DNA of 64,000 bases from Madurella fahalii (lineage: Eukaryota; Ascomycota; Sordariomycetes; Sordariales), in the NCBI GenBank assembly GCA_029876055.1, contig CM056875.1, positions 4,303,001-4,367,000 on the forward strand, written 5' to 3'. Positions within the stretch are counted from its first letter, which is position 1, and every line of letters begins with the position of its first letter. The translations under genes and the position numbers were made by a program. The notes under the pieces are model-generated. The model did not search any database. It had not been told where the DNA came from and worked only from the letters and a program-made list of their open reading frames with translations. This document shows, in pieces, positions 1-10,240 of this stretch.

Positions 1-480
1 CAGGTGGAGATCTTTGGGCCGGACGGGGCGCATACCGGCTTATCGTTGACGGGCACGTGGACCGGCGCGCTGAAGGCCAGCCCCGGCGGGCAGGAGATTT
101 GGAGGGTTGGGGGCCTGGTGGACAACGCGGCAAATACGTATGGCTTGACGACATTTGCGGCGGGGCTGAATGAGATTACACCGCTTGAGAAGGGGAAGCT
201 GCCGCCGACGGATAGCCGGTTGCGGCCGGACCAGCGGCTGGCGGAGCAAGGGGATCTGGACAAGGCGGAGGAGTGGAAGGTCAAGTTGGAAGAGGCGCAA
301 CGGCAGAGGAGGAAGGTCATGGAGGAGAACGGAGAGGAGTACAAGCCCAAGTGGTTTGTGAAGGTGGCTACGGGGCAGGACGGGGAGGAGGTCTGGCGGA
401 TGAAGGGCGGGAAGGAGGGATACTGGGAGGAGAGGGCTCGGGGGCAATGGCCGGGCGTGGTTGATATCTTTGCTGGGTAG
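1..480 (+). CDS. Oxysterol-binding protein (Kes1/Osh type), C-terminal part, 5' truncated by window edge
   Basis: The frame is open from base 1 (Gln-Val-Glu-Ile...) and ends at TAG 478-480, giving about 159 C-terminal residues. OSBP-related proteins extract and exchange sterols and phosphoinositides between membranes. What is seen: the late ORD segment with YGLTTFAAGLNEIT, then LPPTDSRLRPDQR, then a charged helix (DLDKAEEWKVKLEEAQRQRRK), then EYKPKWF. These are hallmark motifs of the end of the OSBP lipid-binding barrel. The C-terminal tail (VWRMKGGKEGYWEERARGQW) is a common continuation in the Kes1-like class. The start codon, any PH domain and upstream introns lie outside the window, so the paralogue cannot be decided. 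Confidence 0.86.
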   Translation, partial: QVEIFGPDGAHTGLSLTGTWTGALKASPGGQEIWRVGGLVDNAANTYGLTTFAAGLNEITPLEKGKLPPTDSRLRPDQRLAEQGDLDKAEEWKVKLEEAQRQRRKVMEENGEEYKPKWFVKVATGQDGEEVWRMKGGKEGYWEERARGQWPGVVDIFAG

Positions 481-1062
481 CAAGGGTTGGTTAAATCTAG
501 GACCGTCGTGTATATAAGCATGGGTTTTTCTTAGAAATGCATTCCAGTCAAACAAGGGTTGAATGCAGCTTGATCGGCCAGCAGGGATCGGCCTTTGAGT
601 CTGTCCAGCGGGCCGGAAGACGATGCGGGGCAGGGGAAAGGGTCCATCTTATCGGCCACCGACGGATATCGCGGGTTGGTGCGGGGCTGCCGGCCGCCGT
701 TGCCGGAGCTCTCTCCCCTTGCCCATCGTCAGTGACGGCATTTACGAGAAGCGGTCCCTGTCTGCATCGTTATTTCACATCTGCTCCTCTCTCACACGGT
801 AGTCCCTTGGGGCAGTTCTCCAGCTTGCTCTCCAGCTTGCCTCTAGACCCTTTCTATTCAAACCTCACTCCTTTTTCCTCACCTTGCACTCTGTTATCTC
901 AAGCTCTTTGCTTACCCTCGGGAATAGCTCCCCCTTCCCGCTAGCAAAACCCTCTGGCCATCCGAACAAGTTAAAACTCCCTTACCATTCACATTGAGAA
1001 ATACAAATATATATATATATATATATAAACACATATACATAAAAGGAGGAGGATAGCCCACC
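481..1062 (+). promoter_or_regulatory. Intergenic region and 5' leader of the 5-oxoprolinase gene
   Basis: Holds the 3' flank of the oxysterol-binding protein gene and the promoter/leader of the oxoprolinase gene. It is pyrimidine-rich from about 770 to 930, with a 12-bp direct duplication (tctccagcttgc) around 818-840 and an (AT)n run just before the start codon. No protein-like ORF is visible here. Confidence 0.5.
1007..1027. repeat. (AT)n microsatellite in the leader of the 5-oxoprolinase gene
   Basis: About ten uninterrupted AT dinucleotides lie 35 bp upstream of the ATG at 1063. The position is too close to the ATG for an ordinary fungal TATA box, so it more probably lies in the 5'UTR. 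The length is likely to vary between strains. Confidence 0.9.
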
Positions 1063-4000
1063 ATGTCTCCCCCGGCCAGCAAACCCCGGGGCATCCGCAT
1101 CGCCATCGACCGCGGCGGCACCTTCACCGACTGCGTCGGCAACTACAATGGCAAGGACATCGTCATCAAGCTGCTCTCCGAGGACCCGGCCAACTATGAC
1201 GACGCGCCGCTCGAGGGCATCCGCCGCATCGTGTCGCACTTCCTCGGCCGCGACATCCCCCGCGGCCAGCGCCTCGACACGAGCCAGATCGACTCGATCC
1301 GCATGGGCACCACCGTCGCCACCAACGCCCTGCTCGAGCGCAAGGGCGAGCGCATCGCCCTCGTCGTGACGCGCGGCTTCGGCGACTGCCTCGTCATCGG
1401 CAACCAGTCGCGCCCCCGCATCTTCGACCTGGCCATCCGCAAGCCCGACGTGCTGTATGAGCGCGTCGTCGAGGTCGCCGAGCGCGTGACGCTGGAGGAC
1501 TACGCCGAGGACCCCGAGCGGAAGGTGACGAGGGTAGAGGCGAGGGCGGGGACGGAGGCGGCCGCGCGGGAGGATGTGGTCATGGGGCTGAGCGGGGAGG
1601 CCGTGCGGATCTTGCAGAGGCCGGATGGGGAGGCCGTGAGGGCGCAGCTGAGGGAGGTCTACGACAGCGGCATCCGGAGCATCGCCGTGTGCCTGATGCA
1701 CGGGTATACGTTTCCGGACCACGAGAAGCTGATCGGGGAGGTGGCGCGGGAGATCGGGTTCGAGCATATCTCGCTGAGCCATGAGTTGATGCCCATGATC
1801 AAGCTGGTGTCGAGAGCCACGTCGGTGTGTGCGGATGCTTATCTTACGCCGGCCATCAAGAAGTATATCGCGGGGTTCCAGAACGGCTTTGAAGGCGGGT
1901 TGGGGACCAAGAGCGTCCAGCCGGGAGAGGGGAAGAAGGGCGCGAGGTGCGAGTTTATGCAGAGCGACGGCGGCCTCGTCGACGTTGACAAGTTTACCGG
2001 CCTAAAAGCCATCTTGTCAGGGCCGGCTGGCGGCGTCGTGGGCTACGCGATTACGTCGTATGACGAGAAGACCAAGATCCCCGTCATTGGCTTCGACATG
2101 GGAGGCACGAGCACCGATGTGTCGCGGTATGGCGAGGGTCGGTACGACCACACGTTCGAGACGACAACGGCCGGTGTCACGATCCAGTCCCCCCAGCTAG
2201 ACATCAACACGGTGGCTGCCGGTGGCGGATCGATGCTGTTCTTCCGGAACGGCTTGTTTGTGGTCGGACCCGAGTCTGCTGGTGCGCACCCCGGCCCAGC
2301 ATGCTACCGGAAAGGAGGCCCTGCGACTGTCACCGACGCCAACTTGTTCCTCGGCCGGCTGCTGCCAGAGTTCTTCCCCAAGATCTTTGGTAAGAACGAG
2401 GACGAGGGCCTAGACCTGGAGGCGAGTCGGAAGGTACTGCAAGAGCTAGCCGATCAGATCTACAACGAAACAGGCAAGAGGATGGACATTGACGAGGTTG
2501 CTTATGGCTTCTTGACCGTTGCCAACGAAACCATGACGCGGCCCATTAGGAGCATCACTGAAGCCAAGGGGCATGATACGTCCAAGCATCGTTTGGCGAC
2601 CTTTGGAGGCGCGGGTGGTCAGCACGCCGTTGCCATTGCTGAGTCCCTCGGCATCAAGCAGATCCTAGTCCATCGCTACTCCTCGGTCCTCTCTGCCTAC
2701 GGCATGGCACTAGCCGACGTGGTCGACGAGAGGCAAGAACCAGACTCTACAGTATGGAGCGACGCGGCCGAAGTGGTGGACCAGCTGAAGAACAAGATGG
2801 AGAGTCTCAAGGACAAATCGCGCCAGGCGTTGCGGGACCAGGGATTCGAAGACAGCGAGATTGTGTTTGAGGAATACTTAAATATGAGGTATCGTGGCAC
2901 CGAGTCTGCTCTAATGATAATCAGGCCGAGCGAGGGCGAGCGCGACTGGGACTTTGGCACCGCGTTTGTAGAGCATCATCGTTACGAGTTTGGTTTCACC
3001 CTTGATGACAGAGACATCATTGTTGACGATGTCCGGGTACGGGGCATCGGCAAGAGCTTCCGCTATGATGAGAAGAGCGTGGATGAGCAGCTAAAGACGG
3101 TCAGCCGCAAAGAGGTGTCAGCCCAGAAGAAGCATTCGGAGGCCGAGGTTTACTTTGAAGGCGGCCGATTGAACACGCCCATCTACAAACTTGGAGATCT
3201 TTCCGTGGGTGAAGTCGTCAAAGGGCCTGCGATGCTGGCAGACGGGACTCAGACCATCGTGGTCACGCCTAATGCTACAGCGCTGGTGCTCGAGACTCAT
3301 GTTGTGATTGACATTCCAGAGGCAGAGAAAGACCGGTATTTTATCACCCCTGAAATTCAGTTTGACAACGCTGACAAGCTTGCTAGATACTCGAAGGCGT
3401 CAGGGGAGCGCGAAGTAGACCCCATCATGCTCAGCATCTTTGGGCACAGGTTCATGGCCATTGCCGAGCAAATGGGCAGGGCGCTCCAGAAGACCAGCGT
3501 CAGCACCAACGTCAAGGAGCGGCTCGACTTTTCATGTGCCATTTTTGACGCCACCGGCGGCCTCGTGGCCAACGCGCCCCATCTACCCGTCCATCTAGGC
3601 TCCATGTCGACCTGCGTCCGACGGCAGGCGGAGATCTGGAAGGGGAAGCTCAAGAAAGGAGATGTCATCATATCAAACCACCCGTCATATGGCGGCACCC
3701 ACCTCCCCGACGTCACTCTCATAATGCCCGCCTTCAACGAGGCCGGCGACAAGATCCTGTTTTACGCAGCTTCCCGAGCGCACCATGCAGATATCGGAGG
3801 CATCACCGCCGGCAGCATGCCGCCGCATTCAAGGGAGCTGCACCAAGAAGGAGCCGCGGTCAAGAGCGAGAAGCTCGTCACTGAGGGCAAGTTCAAAGAA
3901 GAGCGAGTCATCGAGCTCTTTTACAAGGAGCCGGCCAAGCACCCCGGCTGCAGCGGTACCCGGTGTCTGGCGGACAACATCAACGACCTCCGCGCCCAGG

Positions 4001-5211
4001 TCTCGGCCAACCAGAAGGGCATCTCTCTCATCGAGGGCCTCATCGCCGAATACGGCGAGGACACAGTCCAATTCTACATGGTGGCCATCCAAAACAACGC
4101 CGAGCTCCAAGTCCGCAACCTCTTGCGCACCGTCTCCAAGCACTTCCAGGGCAAGGACCTCTCCGCTGAAGATTTCATGGACGACGGCAGCCCCATCCGG
4201 CTCAAGATCACCATCAACCCGAACAAAGGCGAGGCCGTCTTCGACTTTGCCGGCACGGGCCCCGAGGTCTACGGCAACATCAACGCGCCCGAGGCCATCT
4301 CGTACTCGGCCATCATCTACACGCTCCGCTGCATGATCTCGGAGGACATACCGCTCAACCAGGGCTGCCTCAAGCCCATCACGGTCAAGATCCCCCCGGG
4401 GTGCTTCCTCTCGCCCTCGGACAACGCGGCCGTCGTGGGCGGCAACGTGCTCACCTCGCAGCGCGTCACCGACGTCATCTTCAAGGCCTTCCAGGCCTGC
4501 GCCGCCAGCCAGGGCGACTGCAACAACCTGACGTTCGGCTTCGGCGGCAACGTGACGGGCCAGGCCGAGGTCCGCGGCTTCGGCTACTACGAGACCATCG
4601 CGGGCGGCAGCGGCGCCGGCCCGGACTGGGAGGGCACCGACGGCGTGCACGTGCACATGACCAACACGCGCATCACCGACTCGGAGGTGTTTGAGCGCCG
4701 GTACCCCGTCCTGCTCCGCGAGTTCTCCATCCGCAGGGGCTCCGGCGGGAAGGGCCAGCACCGCGGCGGGGACGGCGTGGTGCGCGACATTGAGTTCCGC
4801 ATCCCCGTGCAGGTGTCGATCCTGAGCGAGAGGCGCGTGTACCGCCCGTACGGCATGGCGGGCGGCGAGGACGGCCAGTGTGGGCTGAACCTGTGGGTGA
4901 GGAAGGTGAAGAAGGCGAGCTGGGAGTCGAGTTTGAGGAAGCTGCAGCGGAGCGGGAATGGCAATGCTAACGAGGCGGAGGAGGAAGAAGAAGAAGAAGA
5001 CGAAAACGAGTACGAAGAGAGGCGTATCAACCTTGGGGCCAAGAACAGCGCTCCCATGAAGGCTGGCGACCGCATCATCGTCTGCACTCCTGGCGGCGGC
5101 GGTTGGGGCAAGGTCGGCGAGGCGAAGGTGAGCAAGTCCAGGGCGGACCCGACCCAGGCGTGGAAGAAGGGTTCGCATGCTGCGAGAGAGGATCTCGCGC
5201 TGCAGGCTTAA
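1063..5211 (+). CDS. oxp1: ATP-dependent 5-oxoprolinase (hydantoinase A/B fusion)
   Basis: Intronless, 1,382 residues. The enzyme opens 5-oxo-L-proline to L-glutamate with ATP hydrolysis in the cytosolic gamma-glutamyl (glutathione) cycle. What is seen: an N-terminal hydantoinase-A domain with the actin-like nucleotide motif IAIDRGGTFTD (about residues 12-22); a second phosphate motif GFDMGGTSTDVSRY near residue 343; then the hydantoinase-B half from about residue 786 (DPIMLSIFGHRFMAIAEQMG), with NHPSYGGTHLPDV, and ending in RIIVCTPGGGGWG. The start ATG has a favourable context (ccaccATGtc) and the conserved motif follows within 12 residues. It is somewhat longer than the roughly 1,290 residues usual in the family. 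The excess is partly an acidic run (about residues 1305-1322, glutamate-rich) inserted near the C-terminus, plus a Lys/Ser-rich tail. Codon use is strongly GC3-biased, as expected of an expressed gene. Confidence 0.97.
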   Translation: MSPPASKPRGIRIAIDRGGTFTDCVGNYNGKDIVIKLLSEDPANYDDAPLEGIRRIVSHFLGRDIPRGQRLDTSQIDSIRMGTTVATNALLERKGERIALVVTRGFGDCLVIGNQSRPRIFDLAIRKPDVLYERVVEVAERVTLEDYAEDPERKVTRVEARAGTEAAAREDVVMGLSGEAVRILQRPDGEAVRAQLREVYDSGIRSIAVCLMHGYTFPDHEKLIGEVAREIGFEHISLSHELMPMIKLVSRATSVCADAYLTPAIKKYIAGFQNGFEGGLGTKSVQPGEGKKGARCEFMQSDGGLVDVDKFTGLKAILSGPAGGVVGYAITSYDEKTKIPVIGFDMGGTSTDVSRYGEGRYDHTFETTTAGVTIQSPQLDINTVAAGGGSMLFFRNGLFVVGPESAGAHPGPACYRKGGPATVTDANLFLGRLLPEFFPKIFGKNEDEGLDLEASRKVLQELADQIYNETGKRMDIDEVAYGFLTVANETMTRPIRSITEAKGHDTSKHRLATFGGAGGQHAVAIAESLGIKQILVHRYSSVLSAYGMALADVVDERQEPDSTVWSDAAEVVDQLKNKMESLKDKSRQALRDQGFEDSEIVFEEYLNMRYRGTESALMIIRPSEGERDWDFGTAFVEHHRYEFGFTLDDRDIIVDDVRVRGIGKSFRYDEKSVDEQLKTVSRKEVSAQKKHSEAEVYFEGGRLNTPIYKLGDLSVGEVVKGPAMLADGTQTIVVTPNATALVLETHVVIDIPEAEKDRYFITPEIQFDNADKLARYSKASGEREVDPIMLSIFGHRFMAIAEQMGRALQKTSVSTNVKERLDFSCAIFDATGGLVANAPHLPVHLGSMSTCVRRQAEIWKGKLKKGDVIISNHPSYGGTHLPDVTLIMPAFNEAGDKILFYAASRAHHADIGGITAGSMPPHSRELHQEGAAVKSEKLVTEGKFKEERVIELFYKEPAKHPGCSGTRCLADNINDLRAQVSANQKGISLIEGLIAEYGEDTVQFYMVAIQNNAELQVRNLLRTVSKHFQGKDLSAEDFMDDGSPIRLKITINPNKGEAVFDFAGTGPEVYGNINAPEAISYSAIIYTLRCMISEDIPLNQGCLKPITVKIPPGCFLSPSDNAAVVGGNVLTSQRVTDVIFKAFQACAASQGDCNNLTFGFGGNVTGQAEVRGFGYYETIAGGSGAGPDWEGTDGVHVHMTNTRITDSEVFERRYPVLLREFSIRRGSGGKGQHRGGDGVVRDIEFRIPVQVSILSERRVYRPYGMAGGEDGQCGLNLWVRKVKKASWESSLRKLQRSGNGNANEAEEEEEEEDENEYEERRINLGAKNSAPMKAGDRIIVCTPGGGGWGKVGEAKVSKSRADPTQAWKKGSHAAREDLALQA

Positions 5212-5969
5212 TCTCGCGCAAAATGCCAAGTTGCGCTACGGTTTCTTGTCTAGTCTTCTAAAGTCTGAGAGCGCAATCGCCTAGTCCGCGTTATATATAG
5301 ATGGGCAATACTTGACCTACCTATCTTGATCAGAAGAACAAGGCCAAGCTAATGAGTTGTCGGTGTCACTCCTACGCGCCCGCTGCCTGTGAGGTGCACT
5401 CTACGTTTTTCGTCTGGGGCCGTCGACGGTTCCCAATAAGAGAGAATGCCCAATGTCAAACGCTCACACTCACTCAAGCAGCAGCAGTCTCCTCTTCCGC
5501 CCGCCCGACAACACCTCACACGAGGTGGGTAAGTATCTTTGCCCTTGATTCCCATGCTCCACGATTCGTCTGGACTCCGAAGGTGCTTAACCCCCTTGCA
5601 CTACGCTGAACCCTCACTACTCTCCCATGAATAACAGATAATGCGCACCGACTTTGAGAAGGTGTCGTCGCCAATCTAACATATCTGATCCTTCGTTACG
5701 ACTTTCTCAATCTCGTTTCATGCCTGCAGAATAGGGGCGGCAGTCTCGCTCTGCCAATGCAAGACGGAAATGAAGATATGGGTATGCGGGAACAGATAAC
5801 CCAAAAAAAAAAAAAAAAAAAGACAAGGTGTAGTAATAAGCTCCCTGAACCTTCCAACCTGCCTTAGCACTTACCTAAACGCCAGTGAATGATCAACGAA
5901 GAAGAAAAGAAAAGAACAACAGAAAAAACCAGGATCAGGACGGTTTGAAGACGTCGAAATGTTGACCGT
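5212..5969. other. Convergent intergenic region between oxp1 and snf1
   Basis: Carries the 3' ends of two converging genes. A poly-A run of 20 lies at about 5802-5821 and an A-rich stretch at 5890-5930. No convincing ORF, terminator hairpin or RNA gene was seen. Confidence 0.5.
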
Positions 5970-8331
5970 TTAGTCAGCATCGGCCAACTGCATAATCAGC
6001 TTAGCAGCCATGTCGAGGAACGGGAAGGGGCTGGTGGCATCCTTGTCTTCGAGGAGCTTCCCGTCGGGCGTCTCATATCCGTCCACTTTGAAGTCGACGA
6101 GGTAGACGGCGTGCTCCATCTCGTAGATCTGGATGTCCATGCGCATGGCGACCACCTGGAACTCGGCGCCTGTCTCATGGCATGCCACGTGTGGGTTCGC
6201 TCCGGCTTCGTTCAGGCCAGAGGCGACCGAGTGTTTGTGAAGTTCTGGAGCAAGGGTTAGTAGAAGGGCCCGGGGGAGCGGATAGATGGATGGATGAGAA
6301 GGCGGCGTACTGTCAGTGGTCCAGCGGATCTTGATGTGCCACGGATCGGCTGGGAGCTTATAAACATCTGCTGGATCTACGCCGGACGACGAACTTTGTT
6401 GGCGCGAGTGCGCGTGACGAGAGCGGTCGTAGCCGTCATTTTCCTCGTCCTCGTGGGTCGAGTCGTAGCCCTCATCTATTACCCACGATGCTCCGAGCTT
6501 GGAGAGCGCCTTATAGATGCAGACTAACGCTTCCCACGGTGCGTTCCTAGATCGTATTCCGAATTGCCATTTGACGGGCTTGGTCTTCTTCGGCGGGTTT
6601 ACCGGGGTAAGGCCCTGAGGCCGGCTCGCATCGTCCAGGCGGACAAAACTACGAGAATGCGGCTTCAGACGCCGGAGCGTTTCCTCTTGCTCGGCCTGGC
6701 TCCGCGGCTGCGTGCCCGGCTCAGGAATATTTAGTGTGACATCCGGAAGCTCCGTGCCCTCGGCCTTGGCTTTCTCGCGCTCCATGAATGCTCTGTGGTA
6801 GGCGGGCAGACTGCTCGGAAGGATGCCTACTTTGCTCACGTAGGGCCTCGCAGATGCCCCTGTGCTGATCGACGTGATGGAGCGGGCCGATGATATGTTT
6901 GCGTCCAGCATAGGACTCGGAGTTGCGTCCTCAGCGCCGAGGCCTGCCAGTTCTGTGATATTTCAGCAACAAACATTCCCGTCTCGCTTACAGGGGGAGG
7001 GCGTCCTACGATTACTCTCCATCAGCTTGTTCTCTCGCACAATCATGTACGCGTCCTTGATGGCCGACGGCTCGTCAGCCTCGAGGGCTTCTTGTACGTC
7101 TCGTTTACCGTAGCCCATTGTCTTGCTGATCTTCTCGGTGACTTCATTGTGCAGCTTCTCTTGCTCTTGCGGCGGAGCGTTCGGTGCGATGTCGCTAACT
7201 TTGATAGCCCTGTTTGGATCGACGCCCGTGTTGAGGAACTCTTCGACGGGCGGGTGAAGGTAGGCTGGCAGGTCTTTGAGGAACCAAGGGTCCTGGCGGA
7301 TCTCCTCGATGGTGGCACGCTGGACGGGGTTGACGACGAGCATCTTCTTGATCAGGGCGGCGGCGCCAGGACTCATCCAGGTCGGCACCATGTAGCTTCC
7401 GCGTGCAATCTTGGCAAAGAGTGTGGGTATGTGCTCGTGGTCGAAGGGCAGGCGGCCGACAAGCAGGACGTAGAGGATGACGCCGCAGCTCCACACATCG
7501 ACCTCGGGCCCGGCGTACAGCTTGCCGCCAATGACTTCGGGGGCGGCGTAGTTGGGAGAGCCACAGCTTGTCTTGAGGAAGTTGCCGTCGGTCATGATGT
7601 TGCTCAGGCCAAAGTCGGCAATCTTGACGTTGAGGTTGTCGTCGAGCAGGAGGTTCTCGGGCTTGAGGTCGCGGTGGACGATCTTATGACGGTGGCAGTA
7701 CTCGACGGCGCACAGCATCTGCTGAAAGAAGCGGCGGGCCTCGCCCTCGTGCATCTTGCCGTGCTGGACAATGTAGTCGAAAAGCTCGCCGCCGGCATAC
7801 TCGAGCACCATGATGATCTCGGCGGGCGTCTTGATGACGGTGTAGCTGTTGCGTGAGGGAGGGGATGGAAGTCAGCGGGGTGGTAACGCAGCGACGAAAG
7901 AGAGTCTCGACAGCTCACAGCTTGATGATGTGCGGATGGCGGAGCAACTGCAGATACTCAATCTCGCGCTCGACACGGCCTTGCATGTCGCGGCTGATGA
8001 GCGTCTTGCGCGAGATGATCTTGAGGGCGACCTGCTGGCCGGTGCCGCGATGCACGGCCAGCTTGACCTTGCCAAAGCTGCCCTCGCCGAGCGTCTTGAC
8101 GACGTTGTAGGCGCCGATGCGCTGCTCGGCGCGCATCTTATCGCGCACATTGTTGTTGTTGCCGTTGTTGCCGTTGTTGCCGCTGTGGTTATTGTGGTTG
8201 CCGGGCGGAGCCATCGTGGCCGAGCCCTGGTGCGATGGCGTCGAGCTTCCCTCGCCTGGCCGTCTGTTGCGCCGGATCTGGGATGGAGAGAGCGAGATTG
8301 AGAGCTCCTCGTCGTCGTAGGCTTGCGCCAT
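5970..8331 (-). CDS. snf1: SNF1/AMPK alpha-subunit serine/threonine protein kinase
   Basis: Energy-sensing kinase that relieves carbon catabolite repression. Four exons are inferred: 8331-7919, 7845-6992, 6943-6311 and 6244-5970, totalling 724 residues. The joins are frame-consistent; the first restores HIIKL-YTVIKTPAEII. What is seen: an Asn/Gly/His-rich linker (about 45-61); P-loop GEGSFGKV (82-89); catalytic Lys104; HRDLKPEN with Asp197; DFG Asp215; and the activation loop LKTSCGSPNYAAPE with the phosphorylatable Thr230. These are followed by an auto-inhibitory/UBA-like segment (about 310-380) and the C-terminal regulatory domain (WQFGIRSR ... EFQVVAMRMDIQIYEMEHAVYLVDFK). The third intron (6310-6245, 66 bp) is a multiple of three with no stop, so retention would keep frame. 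The second intron (6991-6944) is only 48 bp and its acceptor is ambiguous. The start follows the usual MAQAYDDEEL-like acidic N-terminus. Confidence 0.95.
6944..6991 (-). other. snf1: Very short intron of snf1 with competing acceptors
   Basis: Donor GTAAGC starts at 6991. Acceptor TGGCAG ends at 6944 (48 bp) and keeps the frame into LGAEDATPSP. A nearer acceptor CACAG ending at 6953 would make a 39-bp intron and create TAA across the junction. Retention would end the protein after a short tail (TPSPCKRDGNVCC), leaving a kinase without its regulatory domain. Transcript evidence would be needed to fix the junction. Confidence 0.7.
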
Positions 8332-8987
8332 GCTGCCGAGACTCCCGCAGAGCTAGCTTTCTACGCGTTATCGTCTGGCACCAAACGGGGTTTCGGGCTT
8401 GTGTGGGTGGAGAAGGAGGTCAAAGCAGTGTCCACTGTCGCGGACGGCACGGCATCTCGTTTCGCTGCCACGAACAGTTGGAGGAGGAGGACAACGCGGC
8501 CAGGTTGCAGCCGCCGAGGGGCTCGCGGACGGGAACCCCTCCATGCCCCCTGCCATCCCTGTCCGGGACGCTGAAGAGCTGCGGGGCCGTTAACCGACAA
8601 CGCTGCTAAACCCAGCTAAAGCTGTGCTGCACCACTAAAATTTGCTGCACCTCCAGCGCTCTCAAATCGTTACAGCATTAAGGTACAGTAGGCTAAGGTA
8701 ATAAGGTAAAACAACACACTACTCCTCCCCGCGGCCAGATCGATCCTCTTCGGCTGTTCTTCTAGGCGGACAACAGAAGTTGGGCTGCAATAGCAGTTTA
8801 GGACGGCTGCACTCATTCTCATTGGCAGCATCGCCGTTAATCAGTCGCCCTCTTACAGCGGCCGCGAAGGAGAGTTGCAACGCCGTGTGTTTCTAGAGAC
8901 AGTCAAGCCATGGCGGGGTGAAAATTTGAGGCTGTCTCGGCGCTAACAGGACCATTCCATGCCATCCTCGAGCGGACCTGCGCAAGC
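8332..8987 (-). promoter_or_regulatory. snf1 upstream region / 3' flank of DUF92 gene
   Basis: Both flanking genes read on the minus strand, so this holds the snf1 promoter and leader. It contains short GTA/TAAGGTA motifs at about 8685-8712. No ORF here has protein-like composition. Confidence 0.4.
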
Positions 8988-10240
8988 CTATGGTGCTCTG
9001 GCCATCGGGACCACCGATGACAGCGGGATCTGCCAATACCACGAGGCAACCGCCATGGCGCCCACGCTCATGGCAAAGGCCATCAGAAAGTTGACATCAT
9101 TGTTGTCCAACAGGTCCCAGCCACTCTCGACCACCCTGGACGGCTTCTCGTCCCCGAAACTCGACCTGCGGTGCCTATTCCGGGCGTCGTACCGATTAGG
9201 ACCGACCTCGCCATCAGCCACGGCCGAGCCAGTGTCCTCGACGGCAGCCTCGCCTTCTCCATGCAACAAGGCGGCCTTGACATCAGCCCCAACGTCCTTT
9301 TCATGTTCGTGGCGATGAGCGGCCGCGCCCGCGGTCCCGCCCGCGGACACGAGTACTCGGACGCCCCCCTCGCCCTCGACAATCTTGCCGCTGCGGATGT
9401 CCTTGACGCTGCGCTGGAAGAGCCCACCGAGGATGCTATCTACGACGCTACCCAGGAAGCCCCAGATGGTCAGACCCAGAATCAGAGCCTGGCGCTGCTC
9501 GGCCGACCATGGCGCGCCGCCACCGATCTGGCCAGCAGTGTCATCGGTGCAAAAAGGCAAAAACAGCATGGCAGCCGTGACGATGATGACACTGCCGAGC
9601 AGCCCGGCCGCGAGACCTGTCAAGGTGACACCGCCATTGGTGCCGCGTGGCACCTTGCGCAGCGTGAGGCTGGTAATCAGCCGCGGCTGGCCTTTTGCTA
9701 GGATCCCTAGTTCGGAGCTGAACGTGTCGGCCGCGACGCATGCGTAGTTGGCGATGATGCCGACGACCAGGAGGTCGCCACCCCAGGCAAAGCAAAGACT
9801 GCCGGCGTCGTTGCTGCCCGAGGGCGACGCGAGAATGGCCTGCTGACGAGACCGCAGCTGGTAGGCGTGCAGCAGCGAGAAGATCGAGGCCGTGAGCGAG
9901 TTGGCAAGCACCTGCACGTGGTTTCGAGGCCCCTCACCGCCAGACGAGCCACCGGCCCGCAGGGTCAGCGCGGCTTTGACATTCTCCTTGACCTGCAGGC
10001 ATATCAGTCTCGGGGCCATTTCCTGTCCGCAGCGCAGGAGCCAAGTTCGCTTACATGGGTTGCCCGAGTCCCGGCGAGGAAAAAGACGACGAGCAGCACA
10101 AACGGCAGATTCCACGGATGGACGGCATGCGCAACCGCTGTGAGGGTCGCGGCCAAGATGCCGCCGGGAGTTAATGACTTTTTTGAGTAGGCCCGAAGCA
10201 CGAGCAGTAACGTCGCGGGAACTGCAATAATGGCCTTCAT
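8988..10240 (-). CDS. DUF92/TMEM19-family integral membrane protein
   Basis: Two exons, 10240-10055 and 9992-8988, joined across a 62-bp GTAAGC...CTGCAG intron in phase 0 (GTRATH-VKENVKAAL); 396 residues. What is seen: about six or seven hydrophobic segments; the TPGG motif in the first exon (KSLTPGGILAAT); and the family core GANYACVAADTFSSELG-like segment (IIANYACVAADTFSSELG), then RKVPRGTNGGVTLTGLAAGLLGS and GFLGSVVDSILGGLFQ. These conserved Asp/Asn/Gly residues define the family. The plant member VTE6 phosphorylates phytyl phosphate, and human TMEM19 is uncharacterised. A polyprenyl-phosphate kinase-like role in an internal membrane is therefore only possible, not shown. A polar, His/Glu-rich loop (about 260-330) separates the last membrane segment and is probably lineage-specific. 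Confidence 0.88.

Noticed and set aside
3829..5229. 466-codon ORF on the minus strand
   Set aside because: Lies entirely antisense to the 5-oxoprolinase gene; its Ala/Leu/Asp/Val-rich content is the mirror of GC3-biased codons.
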